A stretch of DNA of 64,000 nt from Variovorax sp. MHTC-1 (GCF_003984645.1 NZ_RWKI01000006.1:1-64000), one strand, 5' to 3'. Positions 24,350 to 32,729 are shown, numbered from the stretch's first letter. The notes: generated by a model not told the origin, from the letters alone. Translations and numbers: made by a program.

Positions 24350-27340
24350 TTAGGCCTTTTCAATATTGCAGACCGTGGTCTTGGTCTCTTGCATCATGGT
24401 CACGCTGTCGTAGCCGTAGGTGGTCGAGGTGTTGATCGCCTCGCCGCGCACCACCGGCGCCGCGCCCTTGGGGTAGTAGGCGAGCATGTCCGCCCCCTGC
24501 CAGTGGCCGGAGAAGTGGAAGGGCATGAACACCGTGTCGGGCGCCACGCGCTCGGTGACCAGCGCCTGCACGTTGAGCTTGGCGCCGGTAGGCGTATGGA
24601 CCCAAGCGCGCTCGCCGTTGCGGATGTTCTTCGCGGCCGCCGCCTTCGGATTGATCTCGATGAACATCTCCTGCTGCAGCTCGGCGAGCCACGGGTTGGA
24701 GCGGGTTTCCTCGCCGCCGCCCTCGTACTCGACCAGCCGGCCCGAGGTCATGATGAAGGGGAACTTCTCGGCCACCTTGTCGGCGATGTTCTTCTGCTGC
24801 ACGCTCTTGTAGAGCGTGGGCAGGCGCCAGAAGGCCATCTTGTCGTCGTGCGTCGGGTACTTGGCCATCAGGTCCGGCCGCGTGCCGTAGAGCGGCTCGC
24901 GGTGCTGCGGGATGGCGTCGGGGAAGTTCCACACCAGCGCGCGCGCCTTGGCATTGCCGAAGGGATGGCAGCCGTGGTTCTTCATGGCCACGCGGATGAT
25001 GCCGCCCGAGCTGTCGGTCTTCCAGTTCTTGCCCTCGGCCTTGGGTTTCTCTTCCGCCGTGAGTTCGTCCCACCAGCCGAGCTTCTTGAGCAGCAGGTGG
25101 TCGAATTCCGGATAGCCGGTGGTGATCTCGGCGCCCAGCGAATGCGAGCCGTCCTCGGCCAGCAGGTTCTTGCCGTTGCGCTCGACGCCGAAGTTCGCGC
25201 GGAAGTTGCCGCCGCCGTCCATCACATGCCGGGTCGTGTCGTAGAGGTTCGCGCTGCCCGGATGCTTGAGCTCCGGCGTGCCGTAGCAGGGCCATGGCAG
25301 TCCGAAGTAGTCGCCCGCGAGGTCGTAGCCGTTGATCTTGTCCTTGCCCGACTTGGCGCGCAGCGTGCGCACGTCGAAGGCGTGCATGTTGCGCATGTGG
25401 GCCTGCAGCCGCTCCGGGCTCTGGCCGGTGTAGCCGATGGTCCAGCAGCACTTGTTGATCTCGCGCAGGATGTCGTCCGGCACGGGCTCGTCCATGCCCT
25501 TGACCTTCTGCATCTTGTAGTTCTTGCTCAGTTCCTTGCCGAAGCCGAGCCGATCGGCGAACTGCTGCATGATCATGTGGTCGCTGCGGCTTTCCCACAG
25601 CGGCTCGATCACCTTCTCGCGCCATTGCAGCGAGCGGTTCGAGGCGGTGACGGAGCCGCTGGTCTCGAACTGGGTGCAGGCCGGCAGCAGATAGACAGCG
25701 CGATTCGCGTTCTGGTCTTCGGCCCGGCCCGGCATCGCGGCCATCGCCGCGGTGGCCGAGGGGTACGGGTCCACCACCACCAGCAGGTCCAGCTTGTCCA
25801 TGGCGCGCTTCATCTCGAGGCCGCGGGTCTGCGAGTTGGGCGCGTGGCCCCAATAGAAGACGCCGCGCAGATTCGAATCCTGATCGATCAGCTCATTCTT
25901 CTCGAGCACGCCGTCGATCCAGCGCGAAACGGTGAGGCCCGGCTTGCTCATCATCGCGGGCGAAGCGAACTGCTTCTTGATCCACTCGAAGTCCACGCCC
26001 CAGGTGGCGGCGAAATGCTTCCACGAGCCTTCGGCCAGGCCGTAGTAGCCGGGCAACGAGTCGGGATTGGGACCGACGTCGGTGGCGCCTTGCACGTTGT
26101 CGTGGCCGCGGAAGATGTTGGTGCCGCCGCCCGACTTGCCTACGTTGCCCAGCGCCAGCTGCAGGATGCACGAGGCGCGCACGATCGCGTTGCCGATGGT
26201 GTGCTGGGTCTGGCCCATGCACCAGACGATGGTGCCGGGGCGGTTCTCGTTGAGCCAGGTCGCGACCTTGAGCACTTGCGCTTCCTTGACGCCGCAGACT
26301 TCCTCGACCTTGTCGGGTGTCCACTTGGCAAGCACGTCGGCGCGCACCTCCTCCATGCCGAAGACGCGGTCGTTGATGTACTTCTTGTCTTCCCAGCCGT
26401 TCTTGAAGATGTGGTGCAGGATGCCGAAGAGGAAGGCGATGTCGGAGCCCGAGCGGATGCGCACGTACTCGTCGGCCTTGGCTGCGGTACGCGTGAATCG
26501 CGGATCGACCACGATCATCTTGCAGCCGTTTTCCTTGGCATGCAGCATGTGCAGCATGCTCACCGGATGGGCCTCGGCCGCGTTCGAGCCGATATAGAGC
26601 GCAACCTTCGAGTTGCGCATGTCGTTGTACGAATTGGTCATGGCGCCGTAGCCCCATGTGTTCGCCACGCCGGCGACCGTGGTCGAGTGGCAGATGCGCG
26701 CCTGGTGGTCGCAGTTGTTGCTGCCGAAGAGGCTCACGAACTTGCGCATCAGGTAGCTCTGCTCGTTGCTGTGCTTGCTGGAGCCGATCCAGTAGATCGA
26801 ATCGGGACCGCTGGCCTGGCGCAGGTTCTTGAGCTTGGCGGTGATCTCGTCGAGCGCCGTGTCCCAGCTGATGCGCTCGTACTTGCCGTTCACCAGCTTC
26901 ATCGGATAACGCAGCCGGTACTCTCCGTGGCCGTGCTCGCGCAGCGCCGCGCCCTTGGCGCAATGCGCGCCCAGGTTGAGCGGCGAATCGAACACCGGCT
27001 CCTGCCGCACCCAGACGCCGTTCTCGACCACCGCGTCCGAGGCGCACCCGACCGAGCAGTGCGTACAGACCGTGCGCTTGATTTCGACCTTGCCGGCGCC
27101 GACCGCGGCCGGCGTGCCGTCCCCGGCGGCTTCGGCCTTGCGCATCAGCGCGAGCTGGCCGGCAGCCAGGCCCACGCCGACACCCAGCCCAGAGCGCCGC
27201 AGGAAGGCGCGCCGGTCCATGGTCGGCAAGGCATTGGCGAGGCCGCGCCGCAGACTATGGACGAAGGGCGAGGAGGAAGAAGAGGAATGGGAAGAGGCAC
27301 TGTCACGCGCAGTGCCGGTCGCTTTCCGGGTCAACAACAT
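24350..27340 (-). CDS. Formate dehydrogenase alpha subunit, molybdopterin, Tat-exported
   Basis: 996 residues. A long N-terminal region with a Ser-rich stretch precedes a twin-arginine signal (MDRRAFLRRSGLG, residues 41-53). The first 4Fe-4S cluster is held by C92, C95, C99 and C127 (CTHCSVGC...GAHC). The active-site ligand to Mo/W is C217 followed by the catalytic H218 (ARICHSTTVAG), so this is a cysteine enzyme; E. coli FdnG/FdoG use selenocysteine there. Oxidises formate to CO2 in the periplasm and passes electrons to the beta and gamma subunits. Its short neighbour gene at 27355 and the chaperone at 27684 are dedicated helpers. Confidence 0.95.
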   Translation of the reverse strand: MLLTRKATGTARDSASSHSSSSSSPFVHSLRRGLANALPTMDRRAFLRRSGLGVGVGLAAGQLALMRKAEAAGDGTPAAVGAGKVEIKRTVCTHCSVGCASDAVVENGVWVRQEPVFDSPLNLGAHCAKGAALREHGHGEYRLRYPMKLVNGKYERISWDTALDEITAKLKNLRQASGPDSIYWIGSSKHSNEQSYLMRKFVSLFGSNNCDHQARICHSTTVAGVANTWGYGAMTNSYNDMRNSKVALYIGSNAAEAHPVSMLHMLHAKENGCKMIVVDPRFTRTAAKADEYVRIRSGSDIAFLFGILHHIFKNGWEDKKYINDRVFGMEEVRADVLAKWTPDKVEEVCGVKEAQVLKVATWLNENRPGTIVWCMGQTQHTIGNAIVRASCILQLALGNVGKSGGGTNIFRGHDNVQGATDVGPNPDSLPGYYGLAEGSWKHFAATWGVDFEWIKKQFASPAMMSKPGLTVSRWIDGVLEKNELIDQDSNLRGVFYWGHAPNSQTRGLEMKRAMDKLDLLVVVDPYPSATAAMAAMPGRAEDQNANRAVYLLPACTQFETSGSVTASNRSLQWREKVIEPLWESRSDHMIMQQFADRLGFGKELSKNYKMQKVKGMDEPVPDDILREINKCCWTIGYTGQSPERLQAHMRNMHAFDVRTLRAKSGKDKINGYDLAGDYFGLPWPCYGTPELKHPGSANLYDTTRHVMDGGGNFRANFGVERNGKNLLAEDGSHSLGAEITTGYPEFDHLLLKKLGWWDELTAEEKPKAEGKNWKTDSSGGIIRVAMKNHGCHPFGNAKARALVWNFPDAIPQHREPLYGTRPDLMAKYPTHDDKMAFWRLPTLYKSVQQKNIADKVAEKFPFIMTSGRLVEYEGGGEETRSNPWLAELQQEMFIEINPKAAAAKNIRNGERAWVHTPTGAKLNVQALVTERVAPDTVFMPFHFSGHWQGADMLAYYPKGAAPVVRGEAINTSTTYGYDSVTMMQETKTTVCNIEKA

Positions 27341-27354
27341 GGTGGGGTACGTCC

Positions 27355-27579
27355 TCAGGCCGAAGTGGTCTTGTAGTAATGCTTGACGTGTTCGCTCAGG
27401 GTGTAGCCGCCCCCCTTCTCGGGCGCGGGCTTGAGAGCGGCGGCGGCCGGGGCGGCAGGCTCCGGGGCGACCTTGGGCAGCACCGTGACGGCTGCTGCGG
27501 CTGCGCCGACAGTGGCGGCGCTGAAGAAGAATCCCCGACGGGACCCCGGCTTGGGGCCGGTGGATTGGCTGTCCTGCAT
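27355..27579 (-). CDS. Formate dehydrogenase region Tat-target protein (74 aa)
   Basis: Small protein with a twin-arginine motif (SRRGFFFSAATVGAAAAAV) and a short Ala/Pro-rich mature part ending YTLSEHVKHYYKTTSA. It matches the known small family found only next to formate dehydrogenase genes (the 'formate dehydrogenase region TAT target' family, TIGR02811). The motif YxLTEHVxxYYxxx near the C-terminus is the family mark. The start is set at the ATG 27579 because GGAG lies 6 bases upstream; a TTG one codon earlier is possible. Fourteen bases before the alpha-subunit gene. Function unknown; perhaps an export or assembly partner of the alpha subunit. Confidence 0.9.
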   Translation of the reverse strand: MQDSQSTGPKPGSRRGFFFSAATVGAAAAAVTVLPKVAPEPAAPAAAALKPAPEKGGGYTLSEHVKHYYKTTSA

Positions 27580-27582
27580 CAA

Positions 27583-27683
27583 TTACTCCAGGAGTGGCTG
27601 GCTGGAATCAGATATGAAACCAGTTACATATATTTGGATACTAGTCGAGACCCTGATATTTCGGAAATCTATTTCTCTCAGAC
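27583..27683 (-). promoter_or_regulatory. AT-rich spacer, probable internal promoter for the catalytic genes
   Basis: The only sizeable gap within the formate dehydrogenase locus (about 100 bases between the chaperone gene and the Tat-target gene). It is strikingly AT-rich against its surroundings, with TATATATTTGGATAC-like runs around 27625-27660. This is where a promoter for the Tat-target, alpha, beta, lipoprotein, gamma and fdhD genes would be expected. I could not define -35/-10 boxes uniquely. Confidence 0.45.
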
Positions 27684-28301
27684 TCAGCTAAGCATGTCGA
27701 AGCCCTGCGCTTCGACGTCCCCGAAGGCGCGCGTCAGCACGGCCAGCGCGGCATAGAAGTTCGCTTTCGGGTGTTGCGCCACCGCATCGCACATCGCCGG
27801 CAGCCATGGCTGCACATGGGTCGAAAAGAAGGCCTGCTGCTGCGTGAGATTGGCGACGGCAACGTCCTCGCCGGCGATCAGGTAGCGCATCACTTCGAAC
27901 AGGCAGGCAATGTGGTCCTCGGTCTCGGAGACCGCCTGCTCGCGCGCCAGGCCCAGCCGGTCGAGATCGGTGCGCAAGTGGGCAAGCGGCTTGTCGTTGA
28001 GAAAGCCGCTCAGGTAGTGCGAGCCGAACAGGTAGATCTCGGGCTTGCCGATGCCGCCGAACAGCGCGTCGTACTCGCTCTTCGCCGCGGGGGCGTCGAT
28101 GCCGCGCGCCACGCCCACGAGCTGCCGCCAGGGCTCCTCGAGAAAGGCGCCGGCGGCCGGCGCCTCGGTCGGCGCGACCTGGAAGGCGCCCAGCAGTTCG
28201 GCATCGGGCGCCGCATACCAGAGCCGCGCGAGCAGCCCATAGAGCTCGGCGCGCGCAAGTTCTTCGTCGAGGGCAGAGGAAACCGGAAAACTGTCGCTCA
28301 T
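27684..28301 (-). CDS. TorD/DmsD-family molybdoenzyme chaperone
   Basis: 205 residues, all-helical redox-enzyme maturation protein. Signature segments: RAELYGLLARLWYAAPDAEL, EYDALFGGIGKPEIYLFGSH (the E-Y/F-x-x-L-F-x-G motif), and PLAHLRTDLDRLGLA. Such chaperones bind the Tat signal of the catalytic subunit and hold it until cofactor insertion is complete. Here the client is the formate dehydrogenase alpha subunit at 24350. The ATG overlaps the stop of the upstream iron-sulfur gene by 4 bases. Confidence 0.92.
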   Translation of the reverse strand: MSDSFPVSSALDEELARAELYGLLARLWYAAPDAELLGAFQVAPTEAPAAGAFLEEPWRQLVGVARGIDAPAAKSEYDALFGGIGKPEIYLFGSHYLSGFLNDKPLAHLRTDLDRLGLAREQAVSETEDHIACLFEVMRYLIAGEDVAVANLTQQQAFFSTHVQPWLPAMCDAVAQHPKANFYAALAVLTRAFGDVEAQGFDMLS

Positions 28302-30412
28302 AACTGCGTGATCTTCATCTCGTTCTGCGCGCTGTACAGGTCGATGACCCGGCAGTCGCTGCACATCTTGAGGCGCTCGAGCGCCTCGCCCTGGAACATT
28401 GCGTGGCCTGCGAGCTTGCCGAGCATGGACTCGATCGCCTTCTGCGTGCCGAAGGGCTTGCCGCAGCGGACGCAGCTCCACGGCTTCGCTTCGTTGAGCA
28501 CCACCGGCTGCTTGCGCTCGGCCGCGACCAGCAGCCGCGGCACCAGCGAGATCGCGTCCTCGGGGCAGGTGGTGGCGCAGAGACCGCACTGCACGCAGTT
28601 CTTCTCGACGAAGCGCAGCTGCGGCGCGTTGGGGTTGTCCTGCAGCGCGCTGGCCGGGCAGGCGCTGACGCAGGCCAGGCACATCGTGCACTTGTTCTTG
28701 TCGACCTCGATCGTGCCGAAGGGCGAGCCGGCGGGCAGCGGAATCGCGAGCGGCGCTTCGGGCGCCGCCTTGAGCGCCGGAGCCGCGTCGATCAGGTGGT
28801 CGAGCGCGAGTTCCAGCGTGCTGCGCTTTTCGGTGCCGACCGCGAAGCGCGCCGCCGTGGCAGGCCGCTGCTGGCGCGTGTCGCGCAAGGCGGCCAGCGC
28901 GGCATCGAGGGCCGCGGGCGTCGCCGCCTCGATCAGCCGGAAGTGGCTGCCGGTGTAGCCCAGCCCCAGCAGCAACGCCTGCGCGATCGCCATCTGCTTC
29001 TGCAGGGCATCGCGGTAGTCCGGCGCTTCCTCGCCGGTCGCGAGCACTGCCACCTGCGAAGCGCCGAAGGCGATCGCGCTGAGCCAGAGGTCGATGCCGG
29101 TGCTCGCCGCATGCCAGAGGGCGACCGGGATCACGTTCGCGGGCGCGCCCAGCGCGCGGCCGAGCTGCGCCTCGCGTCCGAGCCGCTCGACCAGCGCCTG
29201 CCCGCCTTCCTGGCTGTGCAGCAACAGCGCGGCATCGCGCCCGCCGGCGCTGGCATAGGTCGTGAGCAGCGTGCGCAGCTTCAGGCCTTGGTCGGGCGTG
29301 CGCGGATAGGTGTAGCCGAGCGCGCCCGTCGGGCACACTGTGGTGCAGGCGCCACAGCCGACGCAGAGGTTCGGGTTGACGACGATGCGCTGGCGCGCCT
29401 TGTCGCTCGTCACCGCGTGCGCTGAACAGACATCGATGCAGGCGTTGCAGCCCACCACTTCGTTGCGGCTGTGCGCGCAGAGCTTCTGCTTGTAGTCGAA
29501 GAACTTCGGCTTCTCGAACTCGCCGACCAGCTCGCGCAGGCGCAGCAGGGTTTGCAGGCCCTGCGCATGCGCGAGGCCGCCGGCCAGGTGGAAGTAGCCC
29601 TGCGGCGGCGCATGCCAGTCGATGAGCGGCGCGGCGCCGAGGTCGAGCACCAGGTCGAAGGCGCCGTCGAGTTGCGCGGGCGCGCGGCTGAAATCGATCG
29701 CGCCGGCCACCGTGCAGGCGCGCTCGCAGTCGCGGTGCGATGTGCACTTGGTATTGTCGATCTGGTAGTCGAGGCCGATGGCCTGCTCCGGGCAGACGGC
29801 GAGGCAGGCGTTGCAGCGCGTGCAGAGGTCGAGGTCGATCGCGTTGTCGCGCGTCCACTGCAGCTTGAAGGCGCCGAGCCACCCCGCGAGCGAATCGATG
29901 CGGCCCGCGATCACCGGCCAGCGGCGTTCCTGCGCGCCGCCGGCAGCGCCGGGGCCCTGCGAAAAGATCGTGACGTCCAGCGTGTCGCCGACCAGTGCGG
30001 CCGCCTTCTCCGCCTCGTCGAGCGCGCCGACGATCAGCAAGCGGCCCTGGCTCGCATAGCCGACGGTCGACACGGGATCAGGCTCGGGCAGGCTGGCGGC
30101 GGCGAGCAGTGCGGCGATCTTCGGCATCGCGCTCTTCGCATCGCGGCTCCAGCCGCCGGTTTCGCGGATATTGACGAAGCGGATCGGCGACACCGCATCC
30201 GGGGTCTGCTGCGCGAGCTCGCCGAACAGGCGCTTCTCCTGCGTGCAGGCCACCACCACCTCGTCGCCGGACTGGATGGCGCGCTGGAAGGCCGGCGCCT
30301 CGCGCCGGCACAGTGCCGAATGGAGTGGCAGGGTCTCAGCCAGTGCGGTCCCGAGCGTCTTCGGCTCGAGGGGCATCGTCTTGTTGCAGTCGCAGATCAG
30401 CGTGGTGGTCAT
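28298..30412 (-). CDS. Multi-cluster 4Fe-4S protein of formate dehydrogenase locus (704 aa)
   Basis: A large soluble ferredoxin-like protein. Cluster motifs in order: CTRCNACLAVCP with CTSHRDCERAC (about 195-225), a group around VVGCNACIDVC, CVGCGACTTVCP (about 345), CTMCLACVSACP (about 590) and CVQCGLCATTCP (about 625), then a zinc-ribbon-like pair CVRCGKPFG ... CSDC near the C-terminus. The N-terminus TLICDCNKTMPLEP is characteristic of this family. No signal peptide, so cytoplasmic. Homologues lie next to DUF3305/DUF3306 and formate dehydrogenase genes in Burkholderiales; the role (electron carrier or cofactor assembly) is not established. The start overlaps the upstream DUF3306 gene by 77 bases. 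Confidence 0.88.
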   Translation of the reverse strand: MTTTLICDCNKTMPLEPKTLGTALAETLPLHSALCRREAPAFQRAIQSGDEVVVACTQEKRLFGELAQQTPDAVSPIRFVNIRETGGWSRDAKSAMPKIAALLAAASLPEPDPVSTVGYASQGRLLIVGALDEAEKAAALVGDTLDVTIFSQGPGAAGGAQERRWPVIAGRIDSLAGWLGAFKLQWTRDNAIDLDLCTRCNACLAVCPEQAIGLDYQIDNTKCTSHRDCERACTVAGAIDFSRAPAQLDGAFDLVLDLGAAPLIDWHAPPQGYFHLAGGLAHAQGLQTLLRLRELVGEFEKPKFFDYKQKLCAHSRNEVVGCNACIDVCSAHAVTSDKARQRIVVNPNLCVGCGACTTVCPTGALGYTYPRTPDQGLKLRTLLTTYASAGGRDAALLLHSQEGGQALVERLGREAQLGRALGAPANVIPVALWHAASTGIDLWLSAIAFGASQVAVLATGEEAPDYRDALQKQMAIAQALLLGLGYTGSHFRLIEAATPAALDAALAALRDTRQQRPATAARFAVGTEKRSTLELALDHLIDAAPALKAAPEAPLAIPLPAGSPFGTIEVDKNKCTMCLACVSACPASALQDNPNAPQLRFVEKNCVQCGLCATTCPEDAISLVPRLLVAAERKQPVVLNEAKPWSCVRCGKPFGTQKAIESMLGKLAGHAMFQGEALERLKMCSDCRVIDLYSAQNEMKITQL

Positions 30413-30941
30413 CGGTCTCTTGGCTGGCTGGCTGCGCATCGGCAACCGGCGGGCTGGGAACTTCCTCGGCAGGCATCGACTGTGCCACGTCCGGAGGTGC
30501 GTGGGCCTCAGGGTCTTCTTTCGATTCTTCTTCCTCGAACAGGTTCAGGAACTTCGCGCTCGCCATCTGGCGCAGCACGCTCTCGGGCACCGGGGTCGAC
30601 TGGGAGTAGTCGTCGATGTAGGTGTCCAGCCCGTCCATCACATTGAAATGCGGATCGGCGAACAGCTTCTTGAAGGCGGCGTTCTTGACCTCGGGCGCGA
30701 CGTTCTTCGCGACGAAAGGCTTGAAGTCGGAGTCGATGGTCAACGCTTCGGCATCAGCCAGCGTGGGCGGCGGCGGTATTTCTCCTTCCCCCTCCGGCGA
30801 CAGGTTGGGATGGGGGCTGGGCGTCTCAACCAGTGCAGGCGGTTCAACCGGCACAGCCGCTACCGGCTCCGGCGGCGGCACCTCCCCTTCGCGCACCTGC
30901 TGCTTGCGCCGCGACCAGCGGTCGAAGAAGCTCTCAGACAT
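30336..30941 (-). CDS. DUF3306 domain protein (201 aa)
   Basis: Recognised by MSESFFDRWSRRKQQVREGE at the N-terminus and the core DFKPFVAKNVAPEVKNAAFK followed by LFADPHFNVMDGLDTYIDDY; both are DUF3306 marks. The region between (about 22-60) and the C-terminal third are Pro/Glu-rich and probably disordered. Function unknown. It overlaps the DUF3305 gene by 8 bases at its start and runs 77 bases into the next gene, an unusually long overlap that may mean the last 25 residues are not part of the conserved protein. Confidence 0.85.
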   Translation of the reverse strand: MSESFFDRWSRRKQQVREGEVPPPEPVAAVPVEPPALVETPSPHPNLSPEGEGEIPPPPTLADAEALTIDSDFKPFVAKNVAPEVKNAAFKKLFADPHFNVMDGLDTYIDDYSQSTPVPESVLRQMASAKFLNLFEEEESKEDPEAHAPPDVAQSMPAEEVPSPPVADAQPASQETDDHHADLRLQQDDAPRAEDARDRTG

Positions 30942-31518
30942 CGCCCGCTCCCCGGCCGCGCTTCTTCTCGGTCGACACGCTGGCCGCATTGCCGAAGCGG
31001 TCGACCAGCGGCTTGAAGCTCTCCGGCCGCTTGCGGCGCTTCGGCTCGACTACGTGGTGTTCCTCGACGAAGGCGCGCAGCCACTCGACCACCTCCTCGG
31101 GCGCCGGCACTTGCTCGACGTTCTCCTGCGCATCGAGCCAGCGCCCCGCTTCGTTGTAGCTCAGCGTCACCGTCAACGGCCGCGCGATCGGCTCCGGCGC
31201 GAGGCTCGCTTCTTCTTCCATGCGCCACATCACGAACCAGCAGGGCGCGGGCGTCGTCGCGTTGAGTTGGTAGCCCTCTGCTTCATCGCGAAACAATTCG
31301 ACCTGGAAGCCCGGGTGCAGCCAGCGCTGCGCGCCCTCGTCGTCGCGCAAGAGGCGCGGCGCGTCGCCAAAGCCCGGCTCGTCGGGCACCACTTCGTCGA
31401 GCGTCCAGCGCCAGGGCTGCCAGTGGCTCGACGGGCCGTGGAGCCGCTCGCGCCGCATCACGACCGCCACGGCGAGACCAGGGTGTGCGCCCTCGGATGG
31501 GGTTTCGGATGGATCCAT
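30934..31518 (-). CDS. DUF3305 domain protein (194 aa)
   Basis: First gene of the formate dehydrogenase locus. DUF3305 marks are visible as VVMRRERLHGPSSHWQPWRW, LHPGFQVELFRDEAEGYQLN and CWFVMWRMEE, followed by VTLSYNEAGRWLDAQENVEQ and VEWLRAFVEEHHVVEPKRRK. No signal peptide or membrane span, so cytoplasmic. Always found with DUF3306 and the multi-cluster ferredoxin near formate dehydrogenases, as far as I know; biochemical role not described. Start at 31518 (ATG) chosen over the upstream in-frame ATG at 31596, which lies in the binding-protein gene's 3' flank and has no homologous extension that I recognise. Confidence 0.86.
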   Translation of the reverse strand: MDPSETPSEGAHPGLAVAVVMRRERLHGPSSHWQPWRWTLDEVVPDEPGFGDAPRLLRDDEGAQRWLHPGFQVELFRDEAEGYQLNATTPAPCWFVMWRMEEEASLAPEPIARPLTVTLSYNEAGRWLDAQENVEQVPAPEEVVEWLRAFVEEHHVVEPKRRKRPESFKPLVDRFGNAASVSTEKKRGRGAGDV

Positions 31519-31592
31519 GCGGCGGACGATAGCCGATGCACCGCCGGCGACACGCAAGCGGGGTCTCGCGCCGGCCCGGCCGTCTTGCAAGC

Positions 31593-32729
31593 TCAAATGC
31601 GGACCTTGCCGTCCTGCGTCAGCATCGACAGGTCGACGTAGCTCGATGCCGCGTGATTGCGAGCGCTGAAGTCCACGCGGAAGCCGCCGAAGTCGAAGTT
31701 CTGGATCGACTCCAGGCCGGCGACCAGAGCATCGCGCGTCGGCGCCCGGCCGGCGCGGCGAAGTCCCTCGGCCAGCACCTTGGCGGCCACATAACCTTCC
31801 ATGCTCGAATAGTTGGGCTTGGCGTCGGGGCCGGCCTTGCGCGCCGCCTCCAGGTATTCGCGCGAGATCGGCGTGTTGGTCGAGAACGGCGAGGGCATCA
31901 CCTGGCTCACCATGATGCCGCGGGCTTCCTTGCCGAGCTCGTCGCCCAATGCCTCGGTGCCGACGAAGGACACGTTGAAGAAGGTGCCGCCGTAGCCGGC
32001 CTTGCGCGCCTCGCGGATGAAGGCCGCGCAGGCCTTGTAGGCGCCGATCTGCACCACGGCCGTGGGGGCCGCGGCCGTGATGTCCTTCACCGCCTGCGCC
32101 ACGTTCACCGAATTGCGCTCGACCTTGCCCACGGCCACGGGCTCCAGGGCAAGGGGCTTGAGCGCACGCTTCACGCCGTCCAGCCCGGCCTGGCCGTAGG
32201 CATCGTTCTGGTGGAACACGGCGATCTTGCGCAGGCCCAGCGAGGTGAGCTGCTTCACGATCAGCGCGGTCTCGTCGTAGTAGGAGGCACGGACGTGGAA
32301 CACCGTCTTGCGGAAGGGCTCGCGCAGGGCCTCGGCGCCGGTGAACGGGCCGAAGAACGGCATCTTCGCCGCGTCCACCAGCGGCATCGCTGCGAGGCAG
32401 GTGGGCGTGCCGACGTAGCCGAAGAGCGCGAAGACATCGTCCTTGATGAGCTTGTCGGTGTTCGCCTTGCAGCGCTCGGGCTCGTAGCCGTCATCGAGCG
32501 TGCGCAATTCGATGCTGCGGCCGTGGATGCCGCCGGAGGCATTGAGCGCATCGAAGAAGATGCGCGCGCCCTTGTTCATCTGGATGCCCAGCTGCTCGGC
32601 CGGGCCGCTGAATGCGGCCGATTGCCCGAGCACAATGCGCGCGGGTTGGGCCCACGCCGGAAGTGCCAGCGCGGCGCTGACGGCGGCAAAGCGTTTGATT
32701 GCATCTCGACGCGGGATCGGGTTGTCCAT
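31593..32729 (-). CDS. Branched-chain-type ABC substrate-binding protein (orphan)
   Basis: 378 residues of the Peripla_BP_6 (LivJ-like) family. The export signal has two arginines and an Ala-rich core (PRRDAIKRFAAVSAALALPA, cleavage near AWA-QP), possibly Tat-like. Domain marks: IVLGQSAAFSGPAEQLGIQM, NASGGIHGRSIEL, and SYYDETALIVKQL. Substrates of this family range from branched amino acids to aromatic acids and amides; nothing here decides. No permease or ATPase genes adjoin it, so it is an orphan receptor. Start: ATG 32729, or a GTG at 32768 with GAGG upstream that would lengthen the N-terminus by 13 residues. Confidence 0.88.
   Translation of the reverse strand: MDNPIPRRDAIKRFAAVSAALALPAWAQPARIVLGQSAAFSGPAEQLGIQMNKGARIFFDALNASGGIHGRSIELRTLDDGYEPERCKANTDKLIKDDVFALFGYVGTPTCLAAMPLVDAAKMPFFGPFTGAEALREPFRKTVFHVRASYYDETALIVKQLTSLGLRKIAVFHQNDAYGQAGLDGVKRALKPLALEPVAVGKVERNSVNVAQAVKDITAAAPTAVVQIGAYKACAAFIREARKAGYGGTFFNVSFVGTEALGDELGKEARGIMVSQVMPSPFSTNTPISREYLEAARKAGPDAKPNYSSMEGYVAAKVLAEGLRRAGRAPTRDALVAGLESIQNFDFGGFRVDFSARNHAASSYVDLSMLTQDGKVRI

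Noticed and set aside
24350..27340. Selenocysteine in the formate dehydrogenase alpha subunit
   Set aside because: The active-site codon is a cysteine codon and the reading frame has no internal TGA.
23705..27376. A 1,223-codon open frame on the plus strand across the formate dehydrogenase genes
   Set aside because: It lies antisense to the clearly conserved alpha and beta subunits, has low-complexity Arg/Ala/His-rich sequence, and arises from GC-rich codon bias in the real genes.
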